The notes under the pieces: generated by a model
Database searches by the model: none
What the model was told of the DNA's origin: nothing
The model's input: the letters and a program-made list of their open reading frames with translations, nothing else
Made by a program: the position numbers and the translations under genes
Source: Amphirosellinia nigrospora
Taxonomy: Eukaryota; Ascomycota; Sordariomycetes; Xylariales; Xylariaceae
Assembly: GCA_004123355.1 (NCBI GenBank)
Contig: SCHM01000001.1
Span: 9,806,193-9,870,192 of the forward strand
DNA: 64,000 nt
Direction: 5' to 3'
Shown here: positions 1 to 14,224 of the stretch, one piece after another
How the letters are laid out: each line of letters opens with the position of its first letter
Numbering within the stretch: the stretch's first letter is position 1

Positions 1-407
1 TGCAGCTCCGCCGCACGATCATGGGCAGTCGCCCCGTCTGCGTCATAAGGGGCAATAGTCTCATTGGGAAATGGAGAGCACTGGAGGAGCGCGAGAACGC
101 TGTGAACCATTCCGAAGCCGAAATTGGAGACATCACAGCGCGGAGACAAATGCTGGCAGCCGAGCGGGAAATGCTCCTACGTATTGACGCCGAGGACGAA
201 CGGCTTAAGCGCAGACAGCTCGGTCTCTCGAGGAAGAGTCGATTCGTGCACTTGCCGGATTGCGGACACCATGTTATTCGAGACCGCCCGGACGAAGTTC
301 TCGCTGCTGTACAATGGGTTCTAGAGAATGCTACGAGAGAGGAAGAACATGCGAGCTCATGGAGGCAGGCTCTTGAGAGAGTAAAGCGATTCGGTCTACG
401 GCGGTGA
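1..407 (+). CDS. Alpha/beta hydrolase, 3' end only
   Basis: The window opens inside this gene; codons run from base 3 to a stop at 405-407. The C-terminus carries LPDCGHHVIRDRPDEVL, the usual setting of the catalytic histidine of an alpha/beta-hydrolase (GHxxxxxxPxEV). An earlier PVCVIRG segment resembles the strand before the catalytic acid. Between them lies a charged helical stretch of about 50 residues rich in E, R and L, which could be an insertion in the lid or C-terminal half. The nucleophile elbow (GxSxG) would lie upstream of the window, so the substrate cannot be inferred. Family assignment rests on the histidine motif alone. Confidence 0.55.
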   Translation, partial: QLRRTIMGSRPVCVIRGNSLIGKWRALEERENAVNHSEAEIGDITARRQMLAAEREMLLRIDAEDERLKRRQLGLSRKSRFVHLPDCGHHVIRDRPDEVLAAVQWVLENATREEEHASSWRQALERVKRFGLRR

Positions 408-1261
408 TGCAAATAGACGCCGCATGCGTGAAATTCTAATTTACCTCTCTCCTATTTCTACATCGCATTATTTTACCTCGGTTAATTTGATATTTCGTAG
501 TCGATTTCAATATGTACACAATTTAATTCCCTGATTGCCTGGGAAATACTCTAATTAGGAACCGGATTGTTGAGATGAGTCGAAATTCGAAACTTGAATG
601 CTTCTCCTAGAACCCCTCGTCTACCTACAGAGATGAAGTACAACTAACAACTTGTGGAGTTCATACTTGGCGAGTTTCCTCACACTTGATACACATAATT
701 AGTCAGTTAATCAGTTGAAAAGGTATCATCAAAGCAGAAGGCGCCTCGTGTCCAGTAATGCCACCACACCTACACCTCGTAACATATCCATCCTCCAATC
801 TGTTAAACCCAGATACGTCAAACACACAAGAACCCCTGAACATAATGTTCCGTAAGATAATGGCTCGGCATAACCCCCCATGACTAGCTATAATGAAAGA
901 CTTGTCGATTGTCATACCACTTGACATACGTACACACCTCCTAGGTCTTTATTTTGAGACGAGTCGCTCGGTCCGTCTCTGATGCTTTTTGCTGTCTGAT
1001 TTCAACACATAACTGGCGGAGTGCATAAGTGTACCCATCACTTGGGCAATATGTATGGCCACTACATGCTAACATGTTTAAGGGTTTGACGACAGATAGG
1101 GATCAATTAAGTCTTAGGTCATTCTTTATTCTTAGTGGGATAGGAAGAAAACTGATTTAAGCTAAGCCAGGCAAGTGATTGTGACAAACATTAGCAATGA
1201 AGACGAGACTATAGACAAAAAACACTATAAAAAATAAAAATAATAAGATAATATAATACCT
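408..1261. other. Intergenic, no gene seen
   Basis: AT-rich spacer between the hydrolase and the tRNA. A 74-codon open frame on the minus strand at 703-927 has no recognisable domain and I do not call it a gene. Confidence 0.5.
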
Positions 1262-1359
1262 TGGACGAACGGGGAATTGAACCCCGGACCCCTCCCAGAC
1301 ACAATATTCTAAAGTTTTAGACATGCGAAGGGAGTATCATACCCCTAGACCATTCGCCC
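1262..1359 (-). tRNA. tRNA-Ala(CGC), intron-containing
   Basis: On the minus strand a full cloverleaf can be drawn. The acceptor GGGCGAA pairs with TTCGTCC and contains a G3:U70 wobble, the classic alanine identity element. The discriminator is A (1262). The anticodon stem is CTCCC/GGGAG and the loop TT-CGC-A..T places anticodon CGC at 1327-1325. The T arm is CGGGG-TTCAATT-CCCCG. A 26-nt intron (1323-1298) sits after position 37, the normal nuclear tRNA intron site. The D-arm (GGTCTAGGGGTATGAT) looks more like a proline tRNA than a typical alanine tRNA, so the isotype is less certain than the presence of a tRNA gene. Confidence 0.8.
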
Positions 1360-2174
1360 CGACATTAATGAACGGTTTCCTAAGTCTCATTATATGTGCA
1401 CTCTATTGAAACCGTAAATGTGTACCTATCATTTTATCATTTTAACTATCTTTATCCCGTTTTTAATGACAATCACATTCATGCTTTGTGGGACGGCGTA
1501 TTCTCTAATACCTCTTGAACAAATCGCAAGACCATTCTTTTGCCGCAATTGATCTCGTACCGATCTATCCGTGATCCACAGGGCAGGAAGAAACCCCGTA
1601 TTATCCCCGCAAACACTAGCGACAGAGCTACAACATAGTACTACCAAGGCAATTCTCCTACAACAGATGTATGAGAGTATGTGAGAGCGAAGGACCTCGT
1701 ATGATATTCAGGAAGAATGGCCCAATGGGAATTTTCTATTCCATCTCTTCGACATATTTTGGCGTATATTTTATTACAGAGGTAGGAGGTTGTTTATAAG
1801 TCCCACCATACGCTAGAGCAAACAGAGATAGCCTAACGCTGCCACTGGGGCTCTCCCTGTCAGACCCTATCTCTCAAGTCTTGGCCACCCAACCAGCTTC
1901 TTCCATCCCGACTTATTTTTCTTGGCATCGTCTTTTTATATGCGCTCACACTACCCGTTGGTGTAGGAATGCGCCCGTATTCCAGAAGATCATCGTCCAA
2001 AGTATCCTATTCGCATCATTCAGAAATATCATAATCACAGTATTCAACATTCGATGCACGCGCAACATTCATCTCCAAGTATTCGATACGACGTTGTGGG
2101 AGGAACAGGCGGAGGCGCAGAAGTAGGCACAAGAATACTTCCCAAGGATTCCGCGACCGGCCGCGGCCAATTCG
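1360..2174. other. Intergenic, GH47 promoter side
   Basis: No supported gene. Short open frames here have no recognisable similarity. The last 150 bases presumably hold the leader of the mannosidase gene. Confidence 0.4.
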
Positions 2175-4017
<1,843 letters not shown>

Positions 4018-4829
4018 TGATTTCACGCATAAAGAATATACCCGAAGCCCAATAATCAAATATGAGAAGAAGAGATGAGATGAACTGAAGAACTAATAAC
4101 TATTTAATGATAATGATACCATAGCATGGCGTTGGATTTCAATGGCATGTGGGAGGAAGAGCGCTACCTGTTTATATCTGTATAAATCATAATTTGTATG
4201 ACATTACAAACAATTGATGTCACATATGTCTCATCCGGTGCGATATGTGGTGATATGTTGTGATGTAGTAAATCCTTTGCGTCTTCGCAATATACTACAT
4301 TACACTACCGTAGGAGACACAACACTCGTCCCTCGTTCCGGCCGGAGCGGGCCGGCCTAGGAGATCTATACCCAACCAAAATAAACGAGAACCGAATTTC
4401 GTTATCGCATAGTTGGAACACATCTAAGTCAAGGTAATATCCTGATCCAACCTCGTCAGCTATACCTATGTACGCTCTCTATATGATCATATACATATAT
4501 TTCGTTTTGTTCTGCCATATCTATCGAAGTTTTGTCATACATTCGTCGTATTCGGCAGCCGGCATCGTGTCTCAGATGTTTTGTATGTTCGACGTGTACA
4601 TCAAATACGTGTGATCCCGGTCTGGTATACGTGAGGCAAGAGGTGTCTCTCGGGGGAGCTTTTTGTTGCCGAATGCCGATGTTGTTCATCCCCGTGTTTC
4701 TATAAGCGAGTTCGAGAGGACCTCGGCGTGGATATGTGGGGGAGGGAAATCTATATTGTACGTGGCAAGGCTGTGTTCGAGAACTAGAATTGGATATTGG
4801 CCACGTACGTAGATCCGATAAATGCGTAA
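4018..4829. other. Intergenic, no gene seen
   Basis: Region 3' of the mannosidase. AT-rich, with several small open frames lacking recognisable domains. Confidence 0.4.
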
Positions 4830-5226
4830 CAAGTCAAGTCGCGCTCGCCTTATTATACCTTCGCAAATAACATATCATGCACCGCGACATCAAGTCCGGG
4901 AATACCCTCCTTGGGCCCAGTCAGGACATTCGTGCGAACTAGCTAGGGTATGGTACGACGTTGATTATTGCGCGAAGGTCCTAAGTAATCTCTCTAGGAG
5001 CTACTGTAACTATATACATAGCCCATAATCCCTTTATCCCCAGATATTCCCAGCGAGGCAGTACTAGCGATCCACAAAGGTGACGATAATATTGCCGAAG
5101 CGGTGTGCCTAACAAGTTTCGTGGCGAGCTGAAGCTGGTCGACTTCGGCTATAGTGTCCATACCCCTGAAGACAGGCGGGATGCCGGACATAGCACTCTA
5201 AACTATCTGCCGCTCGAGATGCTATT
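4830..5226 (+). pseudogene. Aurora-kinase-like relic
   Basis: Two blocks read as the catalytic core of an Aurora (Ipl1) kinase. At 4830-4920 the reading is QVALALLYLRK, an in-frame stop, then HIMHRDIKSGNTLLG, matching the alpha-E helix and the HRD loop. At 5120-5226 it is RGELKLVDFGYSVHTPEDRR followed by STLNYLPLEML, matching the DFG segment and activation loop of Aurora (GELKxxDFGWSVHAP, TLDYLPPEM). The roughly 195 bases between them may be an old intron or an insertion. No ATP-binding N-lobe and no C-lobe beyond the APE region were found, so this is a decayed fragment. Substitutions at normally fixed sites (PEN to SGN, CGTLDY to HSTLNY) indicate true decay rather than read errors. Confidence 0.7.
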
Positions 5227-8200
5227 GCCTAATCACCTGTTATACTAATGCTGTTAATATCTATAGTGACTTCGTGACAGGAGGAAATATTTCCTAGTCA
5301 TCTTAGAGGCTTTGGTATGCAACTCCTAGATAGCGAGTAGTGATAGTAGCTATATCTACCTAGGTAGTTTAGAAGATCTCGCGCAAGATACAACAGTCCC
5401 TATGATAACAACTAACCGTGCCCCGATTTCCATCAGCTGCAAGAGACGATGGGATTGTTCCATACCCTTTTAAGCAGTTATCTTGAATCTGCAAATATAA
5501 GACCCAGTTTGTACAAAAGACCCAAGCATCCAAGGCAGCAGCAAAAATTAGGTATCGGTTAAGCATGCAGTGTATTGTAGATGTGATAGACATGTACCAT
5601 GCCATCCTCGTCACATACTATATATCGAACATAGCTAGCAGAAGCTAGCTATATATTTACCAAGTAACTACCAATCATAGCAATAAATAGCAATTGCAGC
5701 AGCGGCCGGTAAAGCAGACCACGAATAATGTTTCCTTAACTCTAGGAACCGATTTTCTCCAACAAACAGTATCCTACCTTAACGAGGCTCTCCCTCCAGG
5801 TTCGATATCTAAGTATGTTCAACATGTTCCGTCTTCACCCACGCTGACCACAGGCTGTGCCGCGCAACCGCGTTACCGAAGGTGTATTGACGCGCAAACA
5901 TTCGGAGTATCGCCTCATGTCACCCCATGCAGGAGGGGCTTATTTTATCTTGTAGAGCGGCAAGGGCAGTCGATGGCCGGATTATCTTAATCACAGTAAC
6001 GCGTGCATCGTAGCGTATGTTGCGATGGCTTCTAGAGCCGACATCCATACCGTTCATCGGGACGCTGTTTCATCTTTTCCCCTCTTCTGTGCCACGAGAC
6101 GACTTGCTGATGCCCCAGGGCTGCTATTGTGAGAGGGTGACGCCTTCGGATGCTGCTTGTTGGGAACATTTAATTACGGGTGTCGCTTTATCTTTTAGCC
6201 CGACCCGGGCCATTGGGAGAGGAGTATATATGCAACCCCTATTATCGACCTGGGTTGGTAGGCATAGGTTATATGATGTGCTACTTAAGCCTCGACTAGA
6301 TCGGATATCACCGATCTGATCCGAGAATTCCCCCGCCAAGAGAGGTCTGCAAATCGATCGCACCATCCGGCCGGAAGCAGACCCGGTGATACATACTATG
6401 AGTACTTAAGTAAAAGGCGTGCCTATACCAAGTAACCCAATTCAATAGCTCCCGAAGGTGCACCCAACACTCGATAGCGTGCATAGTAAACGCATCGAAG
6501 GATCGTGAACCCAGGCGCGCGGTCGGGCGGGACCGAAACCCGGCGATGGAAGTAAACCTTTTTTTACTTCGACTAAGGTAGGTAGGGAACCCTCACTAGT
6601 GTAGTATACGCCGTTTTAAAACTCGTGGCTTCAGGATTCTCGGTGCAGAAGTTGGGGACCCCTTAATTACGGCGTATGTGACGCTTGGCGACGCCACAAC
6701 TTCCACCCATGGCAACGGGTCCTGAATGCTGTAGTAACCCAACGGGCAACATAAAGTCGGTATCTAGGCAGTGAGCGTATTTGACTATGATGTATATAGC
6801 ATGTGGTGAGGGCATGGACTTGATGAACTTACCCCGCGTAAATGAAGAAGAGCGAAGGCTGATGTTTTATGATGCAAGACACCATCTGAGCTTTTGAGCG
6901 GATTATTCGATCGGACCCCTGCACTATGATGCCGCGAGATCGCTTACGGCTACCCGATCTATTGTTCTAGAACACCCCCATACACTTCCATCCTAGTCAG
7001 CAAACTACACTAGGTTGGCTATCGCTAGAAAGCCGGTCGATTCCGAGATTATTTGGTTTCACTTCATCAATCAAAGCGAAACTCGCTCGGAAATATAAGT
7101 AGGAAAAATTGAAAACAAAAAAGTATAGCGGCGCTCTAGATGAACAAATTCGGAAAGGTACGAGGGGGTTTATAAGGGCCCCTCGTGATAAATCCTAGGT
7201 CAACTATCCTACTCTATCCACGATGCCACTCACTACGACTATTTCTTGTTTTTATGATAATTTAATGAGGGCGCCTGCAATGTCGCACGAAGCGTAGTCG
7301 CGAAGAGACTCAGCCGCCGCTTGAATGCGATTCAATCCTTCAGGGCATTGAAAATGCCACATTATCGGTCCTTCACGCTCCATCTTCCGGACAGCGCAAC
7401 GTCGCAATCACAAAATTCCAAAAACACGTGTTGGTGCGTTATGAGGACATGCCTTACTCGCTTCCCTCATGGCATCAGTCAGCAGAGAACCGAGAGGATC
7501 TCGAACAGCAGGGTCTCGATTTATGTGCCTCAAGTTTGGGGTGGCGCTCTTAGCTCTTATAGTTAGATGCCTACCTACTAAGCACACCGCAGCCCTTCTT
7601 CGTCTTCCGTCTTACACATCCACTGCCGCGCTATTACCAGGTGCCGAGGTGTAAAAGAAGGAGATGCAGCAGCACGTGTGACGCAGGGGCAAAGGATGAA
7701 ATGTATAGTAGAGTCGTAGAGCATCGAAACCCCAAACTCTCCTTGAAGTCTGTCGTACTGCCAATCGCAAGCTACATGCCATTTTTGTGTCACGCGCCAT
7801 CACGATTGTCATTGGATAGAGCTCAACACGGAAAGTCGATTCCTCGGCATAGGGACCCGCTAGACCTATCAAGGCAGGCCCGTCATATCATGTCTGGGCA
7901 GAGCACACTAGGTAGAGGAATGGCTACAGCTGAATTCGTGAGGGCACACTAAAAGATTACCTAGGTATTATTAGTTGTGCTTTACTCAGTTGTGACTGGC
8001 CAAGAATTTCCAGAAAGCTCGTGATTATTTGCCGGGGATAACACCTTTCGCAGTTAGCGGATCCGAGGGAAAGACAATCAATCACAAGTTTGATAGTATG
8101 CCAGACTATGATGGAGATGGAGGGACAATTGATTATACTACGGACGAGAAATGCCTCTATTGATTGGCTGGAGGCTGGTGATCTACTATGTTTGCCATGT

Positions 8201-9414
8201 GGGTTTGATCGTCCTCGGGCCCCTTGTTTGCTAACTGATAGTTACCCGAAGCTAGGGCTTGCCTCATCGAGGTTGGCGTTCGCGACTCTCTCCAATTAGA
8301 TCCAATCCACCCTACAGTACTATTCTTTTCTTTACCTGCTCACCCGAGGATTCGGTTCCTGAGCCGCCGCGATTCTACTAGCTGAATCCTGAGCATGCCA
8401 CCTTCTCGGCGCTACCTCTGCATGGCACTCCACCCCAGCCGGTCCGTTGGCTACCTGCTATGTATCGTTAGTATTGCTCATCTTCGCAGAAGTATGAGCT
8501 GGGCGTCTCTTGGATGCTGTAGAGGCTCTGTATTTGACTGGTAAGGTATCGAGTCTTTTAACACAGATTAATCTTCTGATATGCTGACTCTCTCTCCTCT
8601 CGGCCTCGACTATCGAATATGGGGTCGAGTTGCGATCTCATGCAAGGCAACGAAGCTAGCCACGAGCTGAAAAGCTTGGCCAAAGTAAAGGATACTGCTA
8701 AGAATAGGGTAGAGGATACATGCATGAGCGATGGATGAGCGGATTTGTCAAGGAGTGCTTACTACCGTTCAAGGGCCAGCCAACGACCTCTTGAAACTTC
8801 AGTCTGAATTCCATGCGTCATCGCCTCTATCTGGGATCCCCAGTGGGAATATGTACCGTTTATGGGAACTACATACACTATCTATCATACCATAACCAAA
8901 AGAGCATAGATGATTTGCTTGCCGCAGCCGAAGAACGCTGGGTATCCTAGTCGTCCTGAGATTCTCGGCCAATTTCGCGGCTCCCATGCCCATACAGGTT
9001 ATCATGGCAGGGCCTTGGGACTCCCATTTCGAATTCTAATAAACCCCTTGGCTTCCAAGAACGTGGCTTGCACCCGTAGTCATCCCATCTATCGTCTAAC
9101 GACCAAATCAATATCCCCTGACTTAGTTTGGGAGAAGTGAGAAAAAATTCGCATCAGCCCCAGGTTTGGAGTCCCTTCAGAGTCAATAGCCACCGCGGTA
9201 ACTAATTCCGCTCGACTTTCTGGCCTACTAAAAACACTGTGGCTTCTAATCCAGATTACCAAGTCTCCGAACCACGTTACATCACATCGCGACCGGGCAT
9301 TCACTCTTACATTTAATATATCCCCTGGAACCACTCGGAGCCATGGACACAAGTTTACACATTCTTGTTCCCAGTTTGTAACACTCGAGACCAGAGCCTA
9401 GGTATACGGCGCCG
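5227..9414. other. Long gene-poor stretch
   Basis: About 4.2 kb in which I could not support any gene. Open frames are at most about 100 codons and show no family motifs. An 8-bp perfect inverted repeat (GAAGTAAA / TTTACTTC) sits at 6549-6570. TAGGTA-type motifs occur at 5356-5367 and 6576-6586. Given the neighbouring kinase relic this may be degraded sequence. Confidence 0.4.
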
Positions 9415-10859
9415 ATGGACCAACATGGCCTATCGAAGGGGGTCATAGATGCCTTAAAGGCGTTGTTCGTTGCCTTGGCATTTATAGCCGTCTCGCTACG
9501 ACTGCTCGCCAACTGGAAATATAATCGGAAACTTTTAATCGATGACTGTGAGTCTAGCAACTTCTCTGAATGGGCCGCTAGATCTGAAGACTGACCTGTT
9601 TCACTAGATATCTCGATATCTGCTATACCTTTCTTAATCGCCGTTGCGGTTCTTAGCGATCTCGCTGGAAATGGTAGAAATAGCCTCTATACTCTGGCTG
9701 GGAGTGTAACACTAATATTTGGATAGGCTTTCATGATCCGACTGTGCCACCATATACGGTCGCTCAGGTACGATACTACTATAACGGTTCTTAAGATTGG
9801 AAGTACTGACACATAATCCAGCTCGCCGTAGGTATATCAGTCGTAACACCATTGGCATTGTGGACATGCAAGGCGCCGATTCTATTCCTCTACCTCCGCC
9901 TCTTCGGTGTCAAGAAATGGCTACGAATCACGTCATATACGACACTAGCCTTTACGGCAGCAGTATATGCCTCGGGAATCGTTGCCATCCCGCCGGCGTG
10001 TGCCCGCGCACGCCTAACTTGTCCGATGAGTTCATCAGTGGCTGCCAGACCCGTACGAGAATGATCAACGTGTACCTCGGCAGCGTGTCCGTGTTGGCCG
10101 ACGTTATTATTCTCGTGCTGCCTTTGCCCGTCGTCTTCGGGCTCAAGCTCCTCATCAAGAGCAGAGTCGGACTCATCTTCCTATTTCTCAGCGGTCTCTT
10201 GTTCGTATTCCCACCCTCTCCATATTAGTCAAACTTTCGTCAAGCTTACACGCAACTCTGAATAGTGCCATCGCCGCGAGCATTATATCCTTATTCTTCA
10301 AGGCTGTGTCGCTAAAATCACCAGAGACATCCCTCGCCTTATCAATATTAGCAACGTAAGATCCATTGCGCCTCCCATTTTTCTCTTCATCCCGATATTA
10401 ATAATCATATACAGATCCACAGAGTGCTCCGTCGCACTAATAGTAGGCTGCGTGCCCTCACTACGGGTCCTATGGTCCAAGATCCTAAAACCCAGCGTGA
10501 AGACGAGCCTAGAGAACTACGCATCAGACCCGACGGGAAACCGAACGAACCGCGCTACCTCGCAGTATATCGTCGTGGGGGATGGGCCGGACCGGAAGAC
10601 ATCCGGCTCTAACACGGCGCTCATCGTCTCGACCGAAGTCCACACTTCGACAACTATGGTCACAGACTACCAACTACAGCCAATCCCTCCGCATGTGTGC
10701 GTCTACGACGGCCGGCCGTATTACGGACAGCAGATGTACAATCGGCCCGACGGAGGGGGAGGACCACAACAATTCGGCGAGCCCGTACAGCCGCCGTTCG
10801 GCGTATACGCCGAGGCCTACGCCCTGCAGACGAAGCACCAAGGCGTCTGGGGCCGGTAG
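9415..10859 (+). CDS. SAT4-family rhodopsin-like membrane protein
   Basis: A fungal integral membrane protein of the SAT4/Pth11-like family; function unknown, with relatives proposed as receptors. The first helix leads into NRKLLIDDYISISA, matching the DDY motif after helix 1. Next come NGFHDPTVPPYTVAQ, TCKAPILFLYLRLFGVKKWL, a cysteine-bearing extracellular loop, VLADVIILVLPLPVVFG (the Dxxxxxx-LP motif), and a final helix pair ending near TECSVALIVGCVPSLR. A soluble tail with a Gly/Pro/Tyr-rich end follows. Introns fit at 9548-9607, 9674-9726, 9768-9821, 10201-10265 and 10356-10414. The frame changes near 10005-10030; either one indel or a 41-nt intron (9997-10045 area) would explain it, and conservation of the loop favours an indel. 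Confidence 0.8.
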
Positions 10860-11525
10860 TAGACGGACGACACGACTTCTGTGAGATATAGATCCAGGGT
10901 TCTTTGCACATAGATGGATGTAAATGTACATAAACAGCATGATTTCGGTACGAGCAAAAAATGATACCCCTTGCTTCTAGCGTTCAATGATTGTCTTTAT
11001 AGTCTACACTAGTTCAGCGGGGGAGGAAAAAAAATACAAAAGTTTATTTAAATACTCGATGAGATTCGCGAATGTGTGTATATGATGGACAGTAACAGAA
11101 CCGCACAGAGTCTAAAAGCAGAAAAGTGGAAGGAAGAGAGTGGGAAAAGAAAGCACTCGGTCTGAATCGACAGTCAACCTCAAAAAAAGAATCACAGAGC
11201 TATACTCGACATCCCTTTAGATGATCGGAAAACCCTTGAATGCCTTACGGCCCTGGCTCCAGTGCAGGGAAATTTTCCTGCCAGTTACCTCATTATCCCA
11301 ATTGAGCGGTAGTTATCACTTACAGCCTTAACGAACAGGACAGCGACTTCATCAATATTGGTTCTTATTCACAGGATTAGGAAATACAAGCTTAGCGTTA
11401 CCGTCGCCATCCAAAGCCCGGCTGCGAGACCGAATTCCAAAAGGATATATTCTAATAATTAATTATCCACCCCCCCCCCCCCGGCCAATTACCCCCTTTT
11501 GACTTTTCTCTCCGAGTTACACCCC
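10860..11525. other. Convergent intergenic spacer
   Basis: Lies between the 3' ends of the SAT4 gene and HIS4. It holds A-rich stretches and a run of about 14 C at 11469-11482. No gene seen. Confidence 0.5.
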
Positions 11526-14224
11526 CTAACCCTCGAGGGTCTTGAGCCTAATTTCAACAGCACGCCTATGCGCCTCGAGCTCCTCGACTTTGGCCAGTTG
11601 CATGACGGCGCCCCCGACATTTCTTAGACCCTCGGCCGTGAGGTTTGAGCTAGTGATGTGCTTGACGAAAGACCCAAGGTTGACGCCCGAGTACTGCTTC
11701 GCATAACCATAGGTGGCTTTACGATATAGGTTAGCTGGTGAAAAGCAAAACGGGAAGGCCGAAATGGGAGAGAGAATTGGATAAAACTTACGCAGCGAGT
11801 GGTTCACGCCAGCCGAGTAATCGCCGACGCTCTCCGGCGTCCACTGCCCGATGAACACGCTGCCCGCATTCATGACCTTGTCGACGGCCTTCTCTGGATC
11901 TTTGATCTGTAGGATAAGGTGTTCGGGCGCGTAGTCATTGCTGATCTTCATAGCCTCATCTATATCTCTAACAAGGACGGTCACGGAGTGGTTGATGGCG
12001 CCCCTGACAATGTCCACGCGCGGTAGCGCCATGGCCTGCTTGTGCACCTCGTCTTCTATCGCTTTCAGATGGGCTTCGTCAAGATCTACAGCGATACAAA
12101 CGACCTGACTGTCGACGCCGTGTTCAGCCTGCGACAGCAGATCCGAGGCCACGAAGGCCGGATTCGCGTCCTTGTCCGCAATCACCAGGACTTCGGACGG
12201 GCCCGCCGGCATGTCGATACTGACACCGGCATTGGTGTCATTACTTACATGCATCTTTGCGGCCGTGACGAACTGATTGCCTGGGCCTAGGATCTTGTCC
12301 ACTTTGCTTACACTCTCAGTACCGTATGCCATGGCAGCAACGGCTTGTGCGCCACCGGCTAAGACGATACTCTCTGCCCCGACTTTGTGAGCCGCGTACA
12401 CGATTTCAGGAGTTATGCTTCCGTCTGCTCGTGGTGGAGAAGCGAACACGATCTTCTTGCACCCCGCAACCATTGCTGGTACACCCAACATGAGTGCGGT
12501 GCTAGGTAGTACGGCCGTACCACCGGGCACATATAAGCCTACCCTCTCTATGGGACGCGAGAACCTGCTGCACACGACTCCTGGCATCGTTTCAACTTGA
12601 AGTGGCTTCTCCTCCTTTTGTGCTGCATGAAACTTTCTAATATTCTCAAAAGAGATGTCAATCGCCTCAATAGTCTCAGGCGCGAGGTTCATTAACTCTT
12701 GGGTGAATGGAGCCTTGATGACAGGTGATTTCAACGATGTAGCCTTTTCGAACTTGTGCGTGTACGATAGCAGCGCCTTGTCGCCATTCTGTCGTACGTC
12801 ATTTATGATAGGCGTAACGATGCCCATGATCGTTTCCGCAGACTTCTGAGACGGCCGCCTCAACGTATCGTTGACCTCAGATTCGCTAACCTTGGTAACA
12901 TCAACTCGCTTCATAGTGATCCTCTCAGCATTTGGTGCCGTGTGACTATCCGTTGCTGGGGCTGATGTCAACGGTATTGATGATTTCTTGGCGGCCTCCT
13001 CTGCTTTCTCAGCCGGAGCGACAGCGATACCCTCCTTTTTAGCCCATTCGCCCTTCGCATTACCAGGTCTCCTTTTGATCTTCAAGCTCTTAGCATCTAA
13101 GTTCTTCTCGATATCGACAAGGCTGACGCCAGCGCCGATAGCTTTGGTCAAAGCGAAGTAGATAAGATCGGCAGCTTCGAAGGCGACTTCATCAGGCGTT
13201 TTCGCGTTGCAAAGCTCTTCGGCTTCCTCCATGATCTTGGCCCGTAATAGCCTCTCGTCAGAGAACAGTCTTTTAGTATACGATCCTTCCGGTGCGGATT
13301 GTTTTCTTGACAAGAGTGTCTGTTCCAGCTTCGAGATGCCCTTGAGTTCTCCGAAGCAGCCAAACTGCTCCAAGTGGCAAAACCTCCCCTTCTGCCGTAC
13401 TACAAATTTTAATGCATCGTTATCGCAATCCATCGATACCCTGACCAACTCTTGAGTATCTCCAGAAGTAGCACCCTTGTACCACAAACCACGCTTTCGG
13501 CTTTGGTAGACGCCGGTCTGTGTTCTCAAAGACTCGGCTACGCTTTCTTCGCTGCTGTACACCAGGCCCAGTACCACCCCCCGCTCATCACAGACGACTG
13601 TGGGCAATAACTTATCATCCCTGTCCGTTTTCCAAGATGTCGAGAATAACTTTGGAATATATAGTTTCTTATCAGCTTCATCCTTTTTAGTAGTCAACTG
13701 CGTAGATGGTATGATCGGAATGGTGTTGGTAAGGGAGAAAATGTCCACGAAGTGTTCATAATTAGTATCGGACACTGGCTTGATGAATATGAGTGGGAAC
13801 TTTTCTAAGTTGCTTGACTTCAAGAAGCCAGCGACATCGCAGTTCCTCTGGTCAAACTCCTTGAGGAGCAACTGTTTCTCCGCGCCAGTGATCTCATTTA
13901 GCTTTGTAAAAGCAGGGGCCACCCTGTCTCCATATTCCGAGAAGTCAAGTAACCTTTTAGGTTGCACGAAGACTCTGCGGGCGCCGTGATCCAAGAGCGA
14001 GATAATGTCATCCTGGGATTCCAGGGCCGTGACGTCAAAAAAGGTCTGGAACTCGGAGTTATGCTGTCCTAAAAGCTTTATGAGAGCGCTTAGATTTCCC
14101 GGAGTCGCATCAAAAAAGACACAACCCAGGCACGATACTTCATCCCGGCTTAAACCTTCACTCGAAGCTAGCCCGGCGGGATAGCTACAGAGATGAGGAA
14201 AGGTAATGGAAGTATTGTCTCCAT
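11526..14224 (-). CDS. HIS4: Histidine biosynthesis trifunctional protein
   Basis: One polypeptide with phosphoribosyl-AMP cyclohydrolase, phosphoribosyl-ATP pyrophosphatase and histidinol dehydrogenase activities (steps 2, 3 and the last two of histidine synthesis). The cyclohydrolase shows QTGVYQSRKRGLWYKGATSG; the pyrophosphatase shows EEAEEL and EAADLIYF; the dehydrogenase shows GPGNQFVTAAK, DMPAGPSEVLVIAD, SQAEHGVDSQV and YAPEHL. One intron at 11717-11791 near the 3' end joins NHSL to PTYGYAKQYSG. The start at 14224 gives METILPLPFLI, like other fungal HIS4 N-termini, but the frame must change near 14170-14185 to reach the conserved FFDATPGNLSALIKLL segment, probably one indel. It is transcribed divergently from TAF9. 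Confidence 0.95.

Noticed and set aside
703-927. 74-codon minus-strand frame as a small protein gene
   Set aside because: No signal peptide, domain or exon structure; length is compatible with chance in AT-rich DNA.
9997-10045. A 41-nt intron in the SAT4 gene as the explanation of its frame change
   Set aside because: It has a CTAAC branch-like motif and would restore the frame, but it would remove a cysteine loop that matches the family, and an indel fits the window-wide pattern better. Not fully excluded.
11469-11482. C-run as a functional G-quadruplex element
   Set aside because: A single homopolymer run, likely of unreliable length in this assembly, without the four-tract pattern.
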